A stretch of 64,000 nt of DNA from Ptychodera flava (GCF_041260155.1 NC_091928.1:43865137-43929136); one strand, 5' to 3'; shown: positions 48,981 to 62,410, numbered from the stretch's first letter. Made by a program: numbers and translations. Notes: generated by a model not told the origin, from the letters alone.

Positions 48981-50935
48981 CGGCCTGTTCCGTTATTTTG
49001 AACAAGAAATTGAATCTCCTTGACGACAAACCACACCCAGAGGCACAAGAGTTTATCCAGGCTGTACATGATATGTTTGAATCCTTGATGTGGTTGTTCG
49101 TATTCCCGGTTCATCTTCATAAAAAGTTCAATACTAAACCTTGGAGGAAACAACTCAGAGCATGGGATACCATCTTTGCATTAGGTAATGTAGATTTGTG
49201 TCAAAATCAATCACAGTCATTTCAAATCGATCAGATTTATCAAAGAGGAAACCGTTTGTCTTTTCATTCCATGCAGTTTCTTGAAGTAGTTCATATCGCA
49301 TCAATCGTTCAATTTTTGAATTGTTACAAAAAGAATGTAAATATTCAATTGAATTTATATCATTATGTCAGAATGCCTGTTATGTACACAGATTTGACGA
49401 CCCTTGACCGGTTTGACGGGACACATACATGTAACATACATGTATGGATATTTTTACGGCAATAGTCATCTACACCTACCTAAGTACTCATGATAACCAT
49501 ATAATTATGCAAATAAGTATTCGAATATTCAGATGTGGTGAATAAAAATTTCATAATTATGGCTATGAAGAATGAGTGTGGAGAGAACAAATATAAACAA
49601 ATTGTCAGGCAGAGAGTCTGCTGTACATTTTTCTGATCTTCTTCATGGTATTATCAATTCTTAGTAGATGAGCGAGGATACATGCATGTAAGAATATTAC
49701 ATGCATATTAACAATTTACTCTCTCATGAAATTTGACTGTAATAGCTAAAACATTAATTGACGAGAGGGTGAATGACGTCACTAAAAGGCTGACCTCTGA
49801 GAAAGACATCGATGTGGAAGGAACTGATTTTATTACGTACTTGTTCATCAAGGGAACGCTTGATATCGATGAAATTTACGCCAATGCAACGGAGTTACTC
49901 GCTGCAGCGGTCGATACGGTATTCCACAATTCGCCATTTAATTTAATATTTATACCATTTAAAATATTAGTAATATATTATGTTCAACGATATTATGATT
50001 TATAGATATAATCAATAATTAGCTTATCAAATGTGGATAAGAGGTGAAAACTAGTCTTGAGGGCGCAGTGAGGCCAGTAAAATGGAAGATGAGTGCTTAA
50101 ATCGCATTTTCTATTTGAAATCGCCACGTTTTGATAATCGCTTGCGTATATTTGATTGTTTGTAGCACGTACAACTGAATGAAATATGTCAAAGGTCTCC
50201 CTCGTGTCAGACTTGTAATTCTCGCCTAGTCTCATGGTTTTTTTAGTTCTTCCATTATGTTAGGCTTTAAGTCGTTGAGAGCCGGCGGGTAAAATACGGG
50301 CCTTAACAACGCAGCCTACGGAACTGCATGGTTTTAAGGCTACTTTGCTACGTACATTAATTATTGAGATTTTCATTTTTGAAAGGGATATATTGGTCTC
50401 AGCTGAATATTTGGCGAATCGATAGGTCTGAAGTACTTATATACACTGTTTGTGCATTGCAGACTTCAAATACATTCCTGTGGATCTTGTACTTTTTAGC
50501 AAAGCATCCACACGTACAGGAATCTTTATACGAGGAAATCAAGCGAGTCGTTCCAACGGGAGTAACTCCAACACACGAACATGTCAACAAGATGCCGTAC
50601 TTGAAAGCAGTGCTCAAAGAGACCATGAGGTGAAATTTGACCCATTTCGTAGTTTGATCATCCCCAAATGCCTTTAAACAGGTTAACAATCTCTATCGCT
50701 GACAATGTTTTTTTGCCAAAACCATAGTGGTAAACAATTTAAGTAGTGAGGGTGTTTAGTCTCTACGACACAGTGTTGTGTAACAACCAGATATGAACTG
50801 AAAATGCTCATTGTTTCATTATTAATATTGTAGTTATGTGTAAATTTGAACCTTTGCCACATGTATGCAACTTCATGAAAGGTGTTATGATCAACATAAT
50901 GAACAATATTCACCACAGATTAACTTTAAAGGTCA

Positions 50936-52510
50936 TATTAAATATTTTTTGCTCACGTCTTCACTCACGTGAGCATATGTCGCAGCGATGTATGTCTGTC
51001 TATCTGTCTGTCTATCTGTGTGCTCGATATCTCAAAAACGGCTCATCAGATCAAAATCATATCTGGTACACAGATTTAGTTTTCAAATGGCAAGAACTGA
51101 TTAGTTTTTGGCGATAGTGGCTTGCTTACTTTTTGCTCGTTTGCATAATTAATGATTTTAGAAAAACGGATAAACATTTAGAATTACTGAACACAACTTG
51201 ATGAAATCTGCTATAAATGTTGATCAAACCAAGATGTCTCAGCCGTGAAAGATAATAAGGGTTGACATGAAAGATCATTGCTAATTCGCATATTCAATGA
51301 ACTTTCCTATTTAGGGATATATATCTGAGCTGGCAAGATTAAAATTGACGAAACTTGGTCTGTATATTAACGATACTATGTTATTAACATTATTGAAAGT
51401 CATTAAGCATTTTTACTTCACCAATTCCTAATATGCATATTAAATGAATTTTCCTAATTAGGTATATACATCTGAAATGACTAGACCAAAGTTGATGAAA
51501 CTTGCTACATATATTGAAGATACTATGATACAATATTCTTGAAAGTCGTTGAGCATTTTTACTTCATCCAACTCCAAATGTACATATTAAATAAACTTTG
51601 AAATTAAGGATTTATATTTGAATTGACTTGACCAAAATAAATTAAACTTGTGATGTACATTAAAGATACTATGATATAACATTATTGAAGGTCATTAAGC
51701 ATTTTGCTACAGCCAATTCCTTATTTGCATATTTAATGAACTTTCCTAATTAGTTATATATATCTGAATTGACTCCACCAAAGTTGATGAAACTTGCTAT
51801 GTACATTGAAGATACTATGATATAACATTATTGAAAGTCATTAATTGGTTTTACTTCAGCCAATTCCTTATTTGCATATGTAATGAACATTTCTAATTAT
51901 AAGGGATATATATCTGAATTGACTCGAACAAAGTTGATGAATCTTGCTACAAATATTTAAGATGCTATAATCAGCATTATTGAAAGTCGTTAAGCATTTT
52001 TACTTCAGCCAATTTCTAATTTGCATATTTGACTAACTTTCTTAGTAGGCGATATTTATCTGTATTGACTAGACCAAAGTTTACGAAACTTATTATGTAC
52101 GTTTAAAATACTATGATACAACATTATTGAAAGTCATTTAACGTTTTTATTTCAGCTAATTCCGAATTTGCATATTTAATGAGAACAATTCAGTCAATTC
52201 CTAATTTGCATTTTTAATGAACTTTCCTAATTAGGGATATATACTTGGATTTACGTGATCACAGTTGGCAAAACATGCTATGTACATTGATGATTATACC
52301 AGGTTATAACAATATTGAAAGTCACTTCCCATTTTCACGTCAGATAATTGATAATTTGCATATCTAATAAGCTTTTACAGTTTGGCATATATAGCTCGAA
52401 GGACTTAACTAAAGACAATTAATTACACGTGCTATATTAAGTGGTGATACAATGACAGTACTCAAAGAAATTAATTATTTTCATTTCAGCTAATTACATA
52501 TTTGAATACT
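50936..52510 (+). repeat. ~146-bp satellite in gene D intron 5, about 8 units
   Basis: 'ttgaaagtcattaagcattt' recurs near 51394, 51541, 51687, 51832, 51980 and 52127, with a longer step to 52317. Each unit has aatttgcatatttaatgaac, cctaattagggatatatatc and 'gaccaaagttgatgaaact'. The array is led by a different block (cacgtgagcatatgtcgcag, a gtctgtctatct run, 'atctcaaaaacggctcatc'). Gene C intron 5 lacks it. Confidence 0.85.
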
Positions 52511-54600
52511 TTATGACCTTAGCGTTGATCTGTGGTGAATATTGTTAATTATGTTGATCATAACACTTTCAATTAAGTTGCAAACATGTGGCAAAGGTTC
52601 AAATTTTCACATAAATGTAATATATAATTAAACACGTTAGCACTTTTAGTTCATATCTGGTTATTATGAGTTGTTGAATCGGACTTAGTATTGTTGGAGC
52701 AAGCTGGGAATGTTTTTTTCTCGTGAGAGTTTACAAAGCAAATAACTGAATACTTAGGAAGGGGTCTCTGGCTGAAGAATCTTTCCACACTCCTAAGGAG
52801 TCTTGTTCGCCCTTTAAAAGAAATCGTATACCCACACACACACAACCTACAAAAATGTGATTCATAAGACTTTTGTAAAACAAAAAGATTGGTTACAGTA
52901 ATCTAAAAATGTCATGTATAATGCATAATCGAATAAATGAGCATAATTTTACCATTTAATACTTTCTATGTCACGGTTTGGCAAAAATAAAAAAGCGAGG
53001 GGAACATATCCATGCATCATTAGTCACATGCACATTGTAGTGTTGACTAGCATCTTCAGGCCAGTCAGAGTTGATCCACGAAGTTTTACCTTCGTTCGTT
53101 ATTCATTTTCAGTCAAATTGCCATGCTCTTTCACCATATATCTTTCAGCATGATATAAGGTTATTATTTCATAACCATTATTAACACCTTTCAATGTAAA
53201 AAATGAAATAAAATCATTTTCTTCGTGCTATTTTCCAGAGTGTATCCTCCCGCTACCCAAATTGGTCGTATTCTGGACAGGGATGTTATTATCAGAGGTT
53301 ATAGAATTCCCGCCAAAGTGAGTAAATCTAATAAGACTTTGTAGTATTTCAATGACTCTTCATTTCCAATTGCCTGACAAAATATATTATGGCTCTGTAC
53401 ATGAAAAAACCGTATCGAAATGGCCACCAGGTTCCCATTTTGCATTGAATTGTGAAACCAATAGACATGCATACTTATGACATATTTTACTACTTTCTTT
53501 CTATCGATCACAATTTTATTAGTTTTCAATTTTATGTATTTCTCGGCATTTTGTTCTATTCGTAAGATATACTTTTTTCGTTCGACTCTAAAAATCGTAG
53601 CAAAACCCTATTGTTCAACTTGTCATTACAGCCCGTATTACAGTTTACTGCCTTCCAATGAGGAGTAGCCAGCGATATAGTGAGGATACAGAAATAGAGT
53701 TTTGGCTCAAATATAACACTGTTTATTTCTTATGTGTAGATGTTACATACTCCTGGACGTTGTCCCTTCTCCACCTGTATCCTTAAGCATACCTCTCATA
53801 TACAATGGTATATACGAATACAATTAAAACTATAAATTATGATATCATCCCCTGTACATGTGGATATCATGCGGATATGTACCTTCGGCCCTATATTGTT
53901 GTCGACAAATGAATTTTCTAGACTAGAGTTCATTCGCGAATAGTAAACTGGTATATCTTTCAGAATGAAGTGTGTTTGCAAGGCGGATAGTTTGTAAGTC
54001 AATTCTCCTTGAGGGGCAGAAGAAGAAAAGATAAAAATATTGTTTTCTATACATATATTTTAGAAAATGCCGCTATAGGCACTTTAATAACAGTTATAAC
54101 TTGCATGTTGTCGTAAGTGCGTAAGTCTTGAGCGACAGCGCATTAAAGGTATATTGTCACATGTTTCAATTTTCCCACAGTTACCATGGGAAGAGAAAAT
54201 CTAACCAATCACAGACATATCAGTCCAAATACAGCCATGTTACACTTGTATAAGTTAGTCAAGTAATCTGATATATTAGAACAAGTGACATGGTTACCTT
54301 TATCTTTTTTTCAAATATACTTTCAGACTCTGATTGGAGGGAATGTTTGGTTGATGGGTCAGGATCCGGCAAACTTCCCAGATCCACTGGAATTCCGCCC
54401 TGAGAGATGGATCCGAGAGGAAAATGAACAGTTCTACGGGTTTAAATCGCTACCATTTGGATATGGACCTAGGATGTGCATTGGTGAGCTTATGTCTTGC
54501 CCCTTTCTTTTTCCGAATATGCACTAATGTCGTGTAAATTCACACACACACACACAACACAGTGTTTACATGCACACGTACATGCTAGACACGCCAAAAC

Positions 54601-54603
<3 letters not shown>

Positions 54604-54664
<61 letters not shown>
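54604..54664. repeat. (AG)n in gene D intron 7
   Basis: Pure AG run at the position of the longer (GA)n(CAGA)n tract in gene C. Confidence 0.97.
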
Positions 54665-54667
<3 letters not shown>

Positions 54668-54909
54668 TCTGATGGAGTGTTTGCATTTAACCATTTAAGC
54701 ATTTTACCATTGCATTCCATCAATGTGACAAAAAGCCGTTTCTCAAGACCAGAATTGATCTGCAATTGTGTCACGAAAACAACCATCACCATTTTTTCTT
54801 TCACCAGATAAAAGGCTAGCTGAATTGGAGATCCATCTTGCTACAATAAGAGTAAGTTTGAAGTTTAACTGGCATCACAAATAATTATATTTTGAATAAA
54901 ACAGTGGAA

Positions 54910-55930
54910 ATCAATGTTTCACTTTTAGCTTCCAATATCCCAAATATTTCGAAGAGACAATTAGTTCTTCTTCTTTATCGGTCACTGCAATCAATTATCT
55001 TTAACTGTCCATTGTGAAGCTCAGAACTCCTTACATCATGGAGGACAACAGAATAATTATGTAATAGCTATGTAATTTCGTGCATGGCCAATTGCCCGGG
55101 TACACTCAAGAAACAGCCTATGTTTTTCTCCATTGTTTATGGTGTCCAGTTTCGTGGTGCAAAATGATGATCTTATTTGCCTGTAAATGTACGGAAACAA
55201 ATCAACAACATTGACAAAGAGGACAGACTAGACTAAATGTAAAACAATGTAAAAAAAGCTTTTCCACAACCACCAATAGTAGCCTGGAGAAGAGAGAGGA
55301 ACAATGCACCAAGACCGTGACTGACAAACAACCGGGCGAGGAAAACAACCCCTAGGATAAATCTACGATCAGCACCATGTGGCAGCAAGAAGTGCGCCAT
55401 CTGCCAATATACGGAAGAAACCAGCACATTTAAAGGACAAGAAAAGTCATGTTACACTACAAACCACGACATCAACTGCAAATCAACTGACCTTGTGTAC
55501 GCCATTTCATGAGGCTTGTTTGAAAAGTAGTTTACATATAGGAGAAACGGGTGATACTCTGTACAAACGTATGTACAGAACCATATATCTTCTGTGAGAA
55601 ATCACAAAAAACTTAGCCTAAACCAACGCACCAATTTACAAGCAATTTAAATAATCATTTTGAATAAGAAACAGGACACCATAAAGAATGGAATTAATAG
55701 AAAACAGTAGGCTGTCACAAGAGGGCACCCTGGCAATTGGCCATGCTCTTAATTACATAAGTATTACATAATTATTTTTTGTCATGATAGGATGTAAGGA
55801 GTTCTGAACTTTACAGTGGACAGTTCGAGAACATTGATTGCAGGGGACCCAATGAAGGAGAAGGGTTTAGTTTCTCACGAATATTTGATATTTTTTAAGC
55901 TCAGAGTGGAACATTGATTTATTCTAGAAT
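54910..55930 (+). mobile_element. Penelope-like element remnant in gene D intron 8
   Basis: Counterpart of 40915-41930, with the same inverted ends and the same GIY-YIG-like block near 55550 (IGETGDTLYKRMYR). It is decayed. The shared position with gene C shows that it was inserted before the duplication. Confidence 0.6.
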
Positions 55931-56144
55931 ACGGTGGGAAAAATTCAAACTTCCTTCATGTAAAGAACGCGGTCATGGAATAGGTCTGGAATAAAAGCAA
56001 TGCCCATAAGTTTATAATATTTTTCATTTACAGGTTTGTGAGCAGTTTACTTTAGAACCGACCTGTGACGTGGAAGCAAAGGTGACAACTATAACTGTGC
56101 CGGATAGACCACTCAATCTGCGGTTCATGAGTAGAAACGCTTAA

Positions 56145-58072
56145 AACCAGTGATTTGCAGACCGCCTTCACAAAAACCTAAGCATTGCAGCGGTGAACCC
56201 TGTTTTCTTCAGGGACCTTTGCACATATAGGCATCGATGAGACGACAAAGTCACACATTTACAGAAGGTCAAAAACTATTCAAAAATACATGAAACGTTA
56301 CGGCTAATGGCGCTTTAATGATGTCTTTTGTAACAAACGCTTGTGTCGCTCAAAGATTCAGAATATGAAACAGCGTTTCTCCAGGTTTCTCTCAGTACAG
56401 GGAATGTCTCTCTCAGCTTGAAAATTTCCAGGGGATTGCTTCTGAGAGAGGGTGACTAAAATAAATTATAAAAATTTCATTTCTAAGTGTTTGTCTATAA
56501 AAATATTTTGGCGCCAATTCGAAGAAAGGTGCCAGAGAAATATATGTGATTCAAGGTCATTATTCTAGAAAAGCTTGAATTCAGCTGTATTTTAAACTAC
56601 TGTTTTATCGTAGGAAAACATATCCTGTATATGAGGAGACGAGAAAAGAAAAAGTCGCTGGCATACTCTGGTAATATACTTTTAATCACGGATTTAGAAT
56701 GCCACCTTTATATAAGCACTTTACTGGGTTCTCATTTGATCTGAGTCTTTTGTAAATGTTGTTTCTGTTGTATTTTTCTTGTCTGTATCTTTCTTTTTTG
56801 TTAATAAATAATGCTAAGAAAATAATTCATATGATCAATAAATAATAGAGGTCTGGTCATAATTTGCGTACTCAATATTAATGTACATCTTAATTCAAGA
56901 AATTCATTAAATATGCAATTCAGCTAATAGTTAGAATGTCGTGCTCATTAAAACTTACAAAATATTAAGTGGACGTGCGTATGATAAAACAATGGCCGAG
57001 GTCTGGTTAAAAATGGTGTACTCAGTAGTGATGTAGAGCCTAATTATGGAAATTCATTGAATGTGAACTTAGGATATCAAATGGTACCTTAGTGGGGCGT
57101 TCGTACCACCAACCAACAAGCGACTGTGGTAACCATGCCACCTTTGATAAAGCGGCAGCAATCCCTGGTGCTGGTTGACATCACAGTCGCTTGTGAATCG
57201 AGACATGACGGCCGTTATGCGGTATGCTTTAGAGAAGTGGGAAATTGAACTAATGGGAAACGGAATGGCCACTTTACGCACGTTTCGCATAGTTTGGCGA
57301 AGACAAATTTCCCCTCATATAATGCCACGATTAATTCAATAAATCAGCATAGATGGCTTCCAATACATCTCCAAATACCTGCTATGTTCTTTGAGTGAAA
57401 AACTATCTTCTGTGTATTTCTGGGTGCGGTTTCCGACTTGACCGGAGTTTTTAGCATGAAACTGCGACCTTGCAACAGCAGCGGGAGGATCAGCGGTTGT
57501 AGCGGCACTAGCGCCGTGATGTCCTAAATTTACATTTTTCAAACGATCGCGGATTGACAGTAGATAGGCAATCATAGCGCTGCTACCTATAATTCACTAC
57601 TCTATCACTTACTTTGTCCCGGACCAAAATCAACTGCGGAGCTGTAAAGCAGAGACTCTCTCCATATCCTGTAGGTAAAATACCACATGTATTTCTGCCT
57701 TGTACGACAGATTGCACTATCTTCAACTGTTCCTCTTTTAACGAAATATTACATTCAAATCACTGTTTAACCTTTTCCCGGACTTGAGCAATATCAAGGC
57801 AGCAGTTGTAGCAACTTTCCACAGTTTAACCGCAACGTACCTATGCGACATGTCCCACAAAATGTTCGCCACCGGAGTTCCCGTCGAATAATTTGCAAAA
57901 TATGTGTCCCAGTTAAATCCGGGGGAAATGCGTTATTTCAGAGGCCTTGTGTCGATGTAAAGCCGGAAGACAAAATATGGGTAAAAAATATTCACTTCTT
58001 GGCGAAAATACATGGGCTCCATGATGAGAGCTATCTCCAAAGCGGCAAATTTATCGACAACCTCTACAAATC
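56145..58072 (+). repeat. D 3' flank and start of E 5' flank (duplicated)
   Basis: Closely matches the C-D spacer, with about 180 nt extra near 56405-56605 that includes the gaattcagctgtattttaa block also present at the left edge of the window. A ttaataaataatg poly(A)-like signal is at about 56802. The match stops abruptly at about 58072 and resumes at 60781. Confidence 0.8.
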
Positions 58073-58557
58073 ACTGCTCTGTAAAGTTAAGTGTTAAAGG
58101 ATAGAACACCAATTAAACGCCTTTTTGTAACACTTTTGAACGCGTCTAGACGTTCAGAAATTTAACACTACGTGTTCAACCAATGTTCAATTTTTTAACA
58201 CACGTGTGCAGATTTTGAACACTTCGTGTTCATCAGGCATTATATTGAACACCATGTGTTCCATATCTGAACATACGTTGCACATGAAATGCGTTCAAAA
58301 AATTGAACGCATTTACGCGTTCAAAGGGCTGTAACACTTTTGAACGCATGGACGCCGTTCAACGATAAGAGTGTTTATGGTTAGAACACATGATATGCAC
58401 TTGTTGAACACCTTTAATTTTGCGCGTTCATGGGGTGTTCAAGCCTGGAAATAACAAAACAGACCACTTATATTCAGTAAAATTATTTTATTTAAAAATA
58501 CACAAAAATTCCTTTAGTAAAATACAATTATTTAGTGTCAATTGGGCACATAAACAC

Positions 58558-58637
58558 CGTTGGTGTTTTCCTCTGACAAACTATACAAAGTGGCCATATG
58601 GCCACTTTGTAAAGTTTGTCAGAGGAAAACACCAACG
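58558..58637. repeat. near-perfect 80-nt palindrome inside the insertion
   Basis: gttggtgttttcctctgaca is mirrored by tgtcagaggaaaacaccaac, with the centre at tggccatatggcca. It has essentially no loop. Confidence 0.85.
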
Positions 58638-59149
58638 CTAATTAACACCTTCCTATCAGAACATAAACAAAGGAAAATCCCCATAAACACTGTAGATCGT
58701 TTTCAAACAATATGAACAAAGTAGTGACGAAACAGGTTTTACTTATTGTGGATTACGTTATATATTCATACTTGCAAAAACGTACGAAACATCTGTTTTG
58801 AAAAAGCTAAAAATTTGGCTTACTTGAATATATCACATTTTGATAATTCCTTATGTCTTAAAAATGTCTGAAATGTCTTTAATGTCTCAAAATACAATTT
58901 TGTGTATTTCATCATAACTTGTAGATATATGATTAGGAAAATCCCCGGAAACCTGTACTCCAAATATTAAGTGAATCGTACTGGCCGTTTTGAAGAAAAC
59001 GCTTGGGATGTAAACATTTGAGGATGATGCCACACATTCACCTATGATATTAGGTCTACGTCCTTAACAGCAAAGCTAAAATCAGTAACAAACCGTTAAC
59101 AAAAGATTTCTTGATCTAAAATATAAAATAATCAAAGATTTGGTAGCAG

Positions 59150-59417
59150 GCTATGATCAACTAAATGTTACTGGCATAAGCCTTCAAAGACGTGAAGTCT
59201 CCTTCATCAGATGCCAGGGTGCAATGAAGATTTGAAGCAGAAAGCGACAGAAAATTCAGAGTGGAAATTTCAGAAAGTTCCGAAATTTAGAGTGTACATT
59301 TTCACTGTGAATTTTCTGTGGCTTTCTGCTTTAATTCTTCATTCCACCATTGCATCTGATAAGGGCGACTACAAGTATTTGAAAGCTTATTCTCCAGTAA
59401 CATTTAGTTAATCATAG
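59150..59417. repeat. ~268-nt inverted repeat inside the insertion
   Basis: The left arm (ctatgatcaactaaatgtta, catcagatgcc, gcagaaagcgacagaaaatt, in order) is mirrored by aattttctgtggctttctgc, gcatctgat and taacatttagttaatcatag. The arms are ~130 nt. Probably a MITE nested in the larger element. Confidence 0.8.
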
Positions 59418-59893
59418 CGTTCTGGACATAACTCAGATAAATTCAGAACAAAAATACAGAAACTTATCAATTCAGTTACTAACTCTCGAAAGTTCAAATC
59501 TACATCAGAGATGAACTGAGGTTCTCAAGCTTGTTTGCAGACAGCTATCTGTACACTCGTATTCTTCAATTTCTGTACCAATAGCTTCTGTAATAACTCT
59601 TTGATTTCACGTTCATCCAACTTTTCACATCCTGAAAATATTGCAACAATAGATAATATGGCGACATGAGACTTCAAATGAAAGACAATTTGGCCTTAGT
59701 AGGTTAAGGAAAGAGGGTGACTTTTTATACAGTGCCTCTTTTCGTCAATGTTACAAAATATTGGCTTCTTCGTGTCATCAACTGATGAAATGTAAAAGCA
59801 AAGCCAACTCTCATATGCTAAAACAATATTCTTCCATGTTTAACTAAAAATTTACATGCGATTGTGGTTACTAAAAGACATATGTTAGCTGTG

Positions 59894-60012
59894 ATTACGC
59901 AGCGGTAATGTGGCATATCGATCGCGCTCGGGTCAAGGGTCATCGCTCCAGTGATGACCCTTGACCCGAGTGCGAGCGATACCCCATGGCCCAAAACACT
60001 GCTGCGTATTCA
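59894..60012. repeat. ~120-nt hairpin (MITE-like)
   Basis: The core arms ctcgggtcaagggtcatc and gatgacccttgacccgag lie around an 8-nt loop. Outer arms acgcagcggt and actgctgcgt are less exact. Confidence 0.8.
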
Positions 60013-60780
60013 AAGCTAGTGTATGGTCCACCAGCCACTGAAAGAAATAAAGGTTTCTTCACGTAGTTAAGCTTTTTCAAAGTACAATACAATTAATTTC
60101 GAAGGATAATAATACAGATGCTTCAAAATCCAATACCTTTTAATATTTTGGAGAGAAAACTTACCCTTTCTGGTCTTGTTTTCGCACGATCACGACTTCA
60201 GCGTGCGCTTACAAGAAACATGTCGCAACTTCCGTTTGATGCATCATGGGATAAGAAAGGCACCAAACTTGAACACCAAGTGTTAAGAAGTAGAACGCCT
60301 CTTGCACGCCGATGTTAAAATTAAAGCGTCCATGGTGGTTTTTTGATTTTCTTTTCAAAATTTCAAAATTTCAACCCGTAATAAACGTGTAAAATATTTT
60401 TTATACTTCCTTTTTTAGAAAAAACATGCTTTCAGCAATTGTAGACCGGAAATATTTTCCACTTAATGTGAAATTCGTTACACCGAAATCCGTGTACGTA
60501 TGCCGGACAGCGAGGCAGTAGTAAAGTTAATATAGCCATTGTAAAGTAAAAAACACAAAAGATTGTTAATTGTTTCACAGTATTGTAAAATTTCTGTGAT
60601 GCTGAGTTTTTGAACACTTGAAGGAGATAGTTGTTAACACTACGTGTCAGGTTTAGAACATCATTGTTTTTTAATATGAACACTAGTGTTAACAATATGA
60701 ACACTAACCGTTCAAATTTGAACACCGACATGTACATTTTGAACGCGTAAAGACGCGTCTAGCGTCCGCTATTTTTACAG

Positions 60781-61810
60781 TGTGTGTAAGGGCAACTGCG
60801 TGCACTTTGCGAGATTCTGCTGGAGTTGAGACGAGGCACATCAAGCATGTGTTCACGGCCCAACCAAACTCACCTCGTCAGAGAATTTTAATTTTGCAAT
60901 GATAGACACACGTAACTCTCTACAATACAACAGGCTTGTACAACTCTGAAACTTCAACACAATAAAATATTTACATATGAATGCGACCTGAATCATGTGA
61001 ATTAATAGGTACATCATGAATAACCCTTCACAGCGCCATTTTGCAAAACACCAACACTCCCGCCCTGTGATTTCTGTCCAATCCCTTAGCCATATAGGGG
61101 GCGCTGTAATATGACATTAAACTGGTCCAATAATCTTTTTCATTCAAGGTAATATATTACCAGGTCTATGGGACATTTGAGATTTACAAATTTAAGTAGG
61201 ACAATAGAGCACGAGTGCTTCGAGTAACACATCTAATCGACAGTCCGTCTAACTCTTTAAGCCCCAAAGTCAATTTTTATCACCCTTAAAAAAATACACT
61301 CTAGCAATTCTTTTCAGATTTTTGCCAAATTTTGATGAAAACTGTAGGAAATAAAATATGTCTATTTGGTCTAAAATTATCCAAAAATTTCCTTGAAAAT
61401 CTCCAAAAACTGGTAAAATGTTGTACTAAAATTTTGGTGGGAAAAAATTACGGCACACAAAGGGTTAACAGCTTGACTGATTTTCTTTATTTATTTATTT
61501 ATGTATGAATTTTCTCTTTTTTTCTATTTCTCTATTTTTCTTTATTTTTTCATTTTGCTATTTCGCTGATTATAATTAGCCATAGTAATAACTGAGGACT
61601 GATAAACCACTCGATATAGCACAATTCACTCAATATATGCACTCGCTTGTTGCTCATATATATCGTGAATTTTTTTAAATGGTGAATTGTGCTATATATC
61701 GAATTGTGCTATATCGAGTTGCATACCCGCCCTCAGCGGAGGTTATTGCTTAAATACCAGGTCACAAGGGTCAACGAACTGTTTAATAGGAGACGAGGGT
61801 GTCGGTTATC
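60781..61810 (+). repeat. remainder of the duplicated 5' flank before E
   Basis: Resumes with gtaagggcaactgcgtgc and follows the C and D flanks up to the start codon, with extra sequence at about 61115-61460. It contains repeated 'gaattgtgctatat' blocks and the gcttaaata TATA-like sequence. Confidence 0.75.
61759..61773 (+). promoter_or_regulatory. DR3 nuclear-receptor element upstream of E
   Basis: AGGTCACAAGGGTCA. Both half-sites match those of C and D, and only the spacer differs (CAA versus CTA). It ends 37 nt before the ATG. Confidence 0.5.
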
Positions 61811-62220
61811 ATGGCGTTCTTTCGAGCGTCAACAGTGCGCTACCTCAACCGACCGAAATGCGTCACTATCGGGAACATACGAATCTGCTCCACCAACAAC
61901 CTCGTTAAGGAAGCCGACGGTATCGACAGCAAAAATGTGAAATCCTTCGACGAAATGCCAGGACCCAGTATGCTGAAAGTTATGAAAGCTGCATTCAGTG
62001 GACAATTGCAGAAACCTTGGAAGCTGCTTCACCAATTCAAGCGAGATTACGGACCGATATGGAAGCAAATGCTTGGGTCGAATGTTGTGGTCAACTTAAC
62101 AGATCCACAAGATTTCGAATTCGTGTTGAGAAATGAGGGAAAATATCCGAGAAGGTTACAGGTCGATCCATGGTTAATTCACAGGCAGGAGCGAAACCTC
62201 GGCCTTGGTGTCCTACTTCA
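61811..62220 (+). CDS. first exon of mitochondrial P450 gene E (copy 1, intact)
   Basis: 410 nt, donor CA|GTAAGT, phase 2, the same length as gene C exon 1. The translation is almost identical to gene D's exon 1 (a D-to-N change in 'DSKNVKSF') but has the base that D lacks, so the frame stays open through 'HQFKRDYGPIWKQMLGSN', 'NEGKYPRR' and 'GLGVLLQ'. It keeps the import leader MAFFRASTVRYLNRPK. No exon 2 is reached before the window ends. Confidence 0.85.
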
Positions 62221-62410
62221 GTAAGTACACAGTCCAAACGTAAATGTCAGAGGCTTTTAAATAGGGTAGGTCGATGTGCTCAAGGGAGCGTTCAGTTATT
62301 ATAGCGGAAGATAGGCCGGCAAAATCCAGGGATGGGGGGGGGGGGGTCACCTTTAATTTGAAAACTGCAAAGTGGTCAGGGGGTCATGTAGTTTTCAAAC
62401 AGCACAGAGG

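Larger units (their letters stand above)
44595..56144 (+). pseudogene. mitochondrial-clan P450 gene D, probably inactivated copy of C
   Basis: Exons: 44595-45003, 47942-48141, 48981-49184, 49746-49918, 50463-50629, 53239-53317, 54327-54483, 54808-54851, 56034-56144. All splice sites are GT/AG. Two defects stand out. Exon 1 is 409 nt instead of 410: one C is missing at about 44816 (cttcacaattc versus cttcaccaattc in C and E), shifting the frame after 'KPWKLLH'. The heme loop reads FGYGPRMCI then Asp from exon 8 (G|AT), where the CxG glycine is expected and C has Gly. Exons 2-9 are otherwise open and keep ELLAAAVDT|TSNTF, YLKAVLKETMR, RPERW and KRLAELEIH. The decay must be recent. A sequencing error in exon 1, or use of a different first exon, would leave only the Gly-to-Asp change. 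Confidence 0.75.
58073..60780. mobile_element. ~2.7-kb inserted repeat with TGAACAC-rich ends
   Basis: Bounded by comparison with the B-C and C-D spacers, which are continuous at this point. The left end carries ctgtaaagttaagtgtta and the right end ctatttttacagtg, giving short inverted termini (CTGTAAA/TTTACAG) inside a possible CACTG end. Both subterminal zones (58083-58440 and 60610-60765) are crowded with tgaacac/gtgttca and gttaacac motifs. CACTG-like ends with many subterminal repeats would suit a CACTA (EnSpm) relative, but no transposase is visible and the exact ends are uncertain. Confidence 0.6.
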
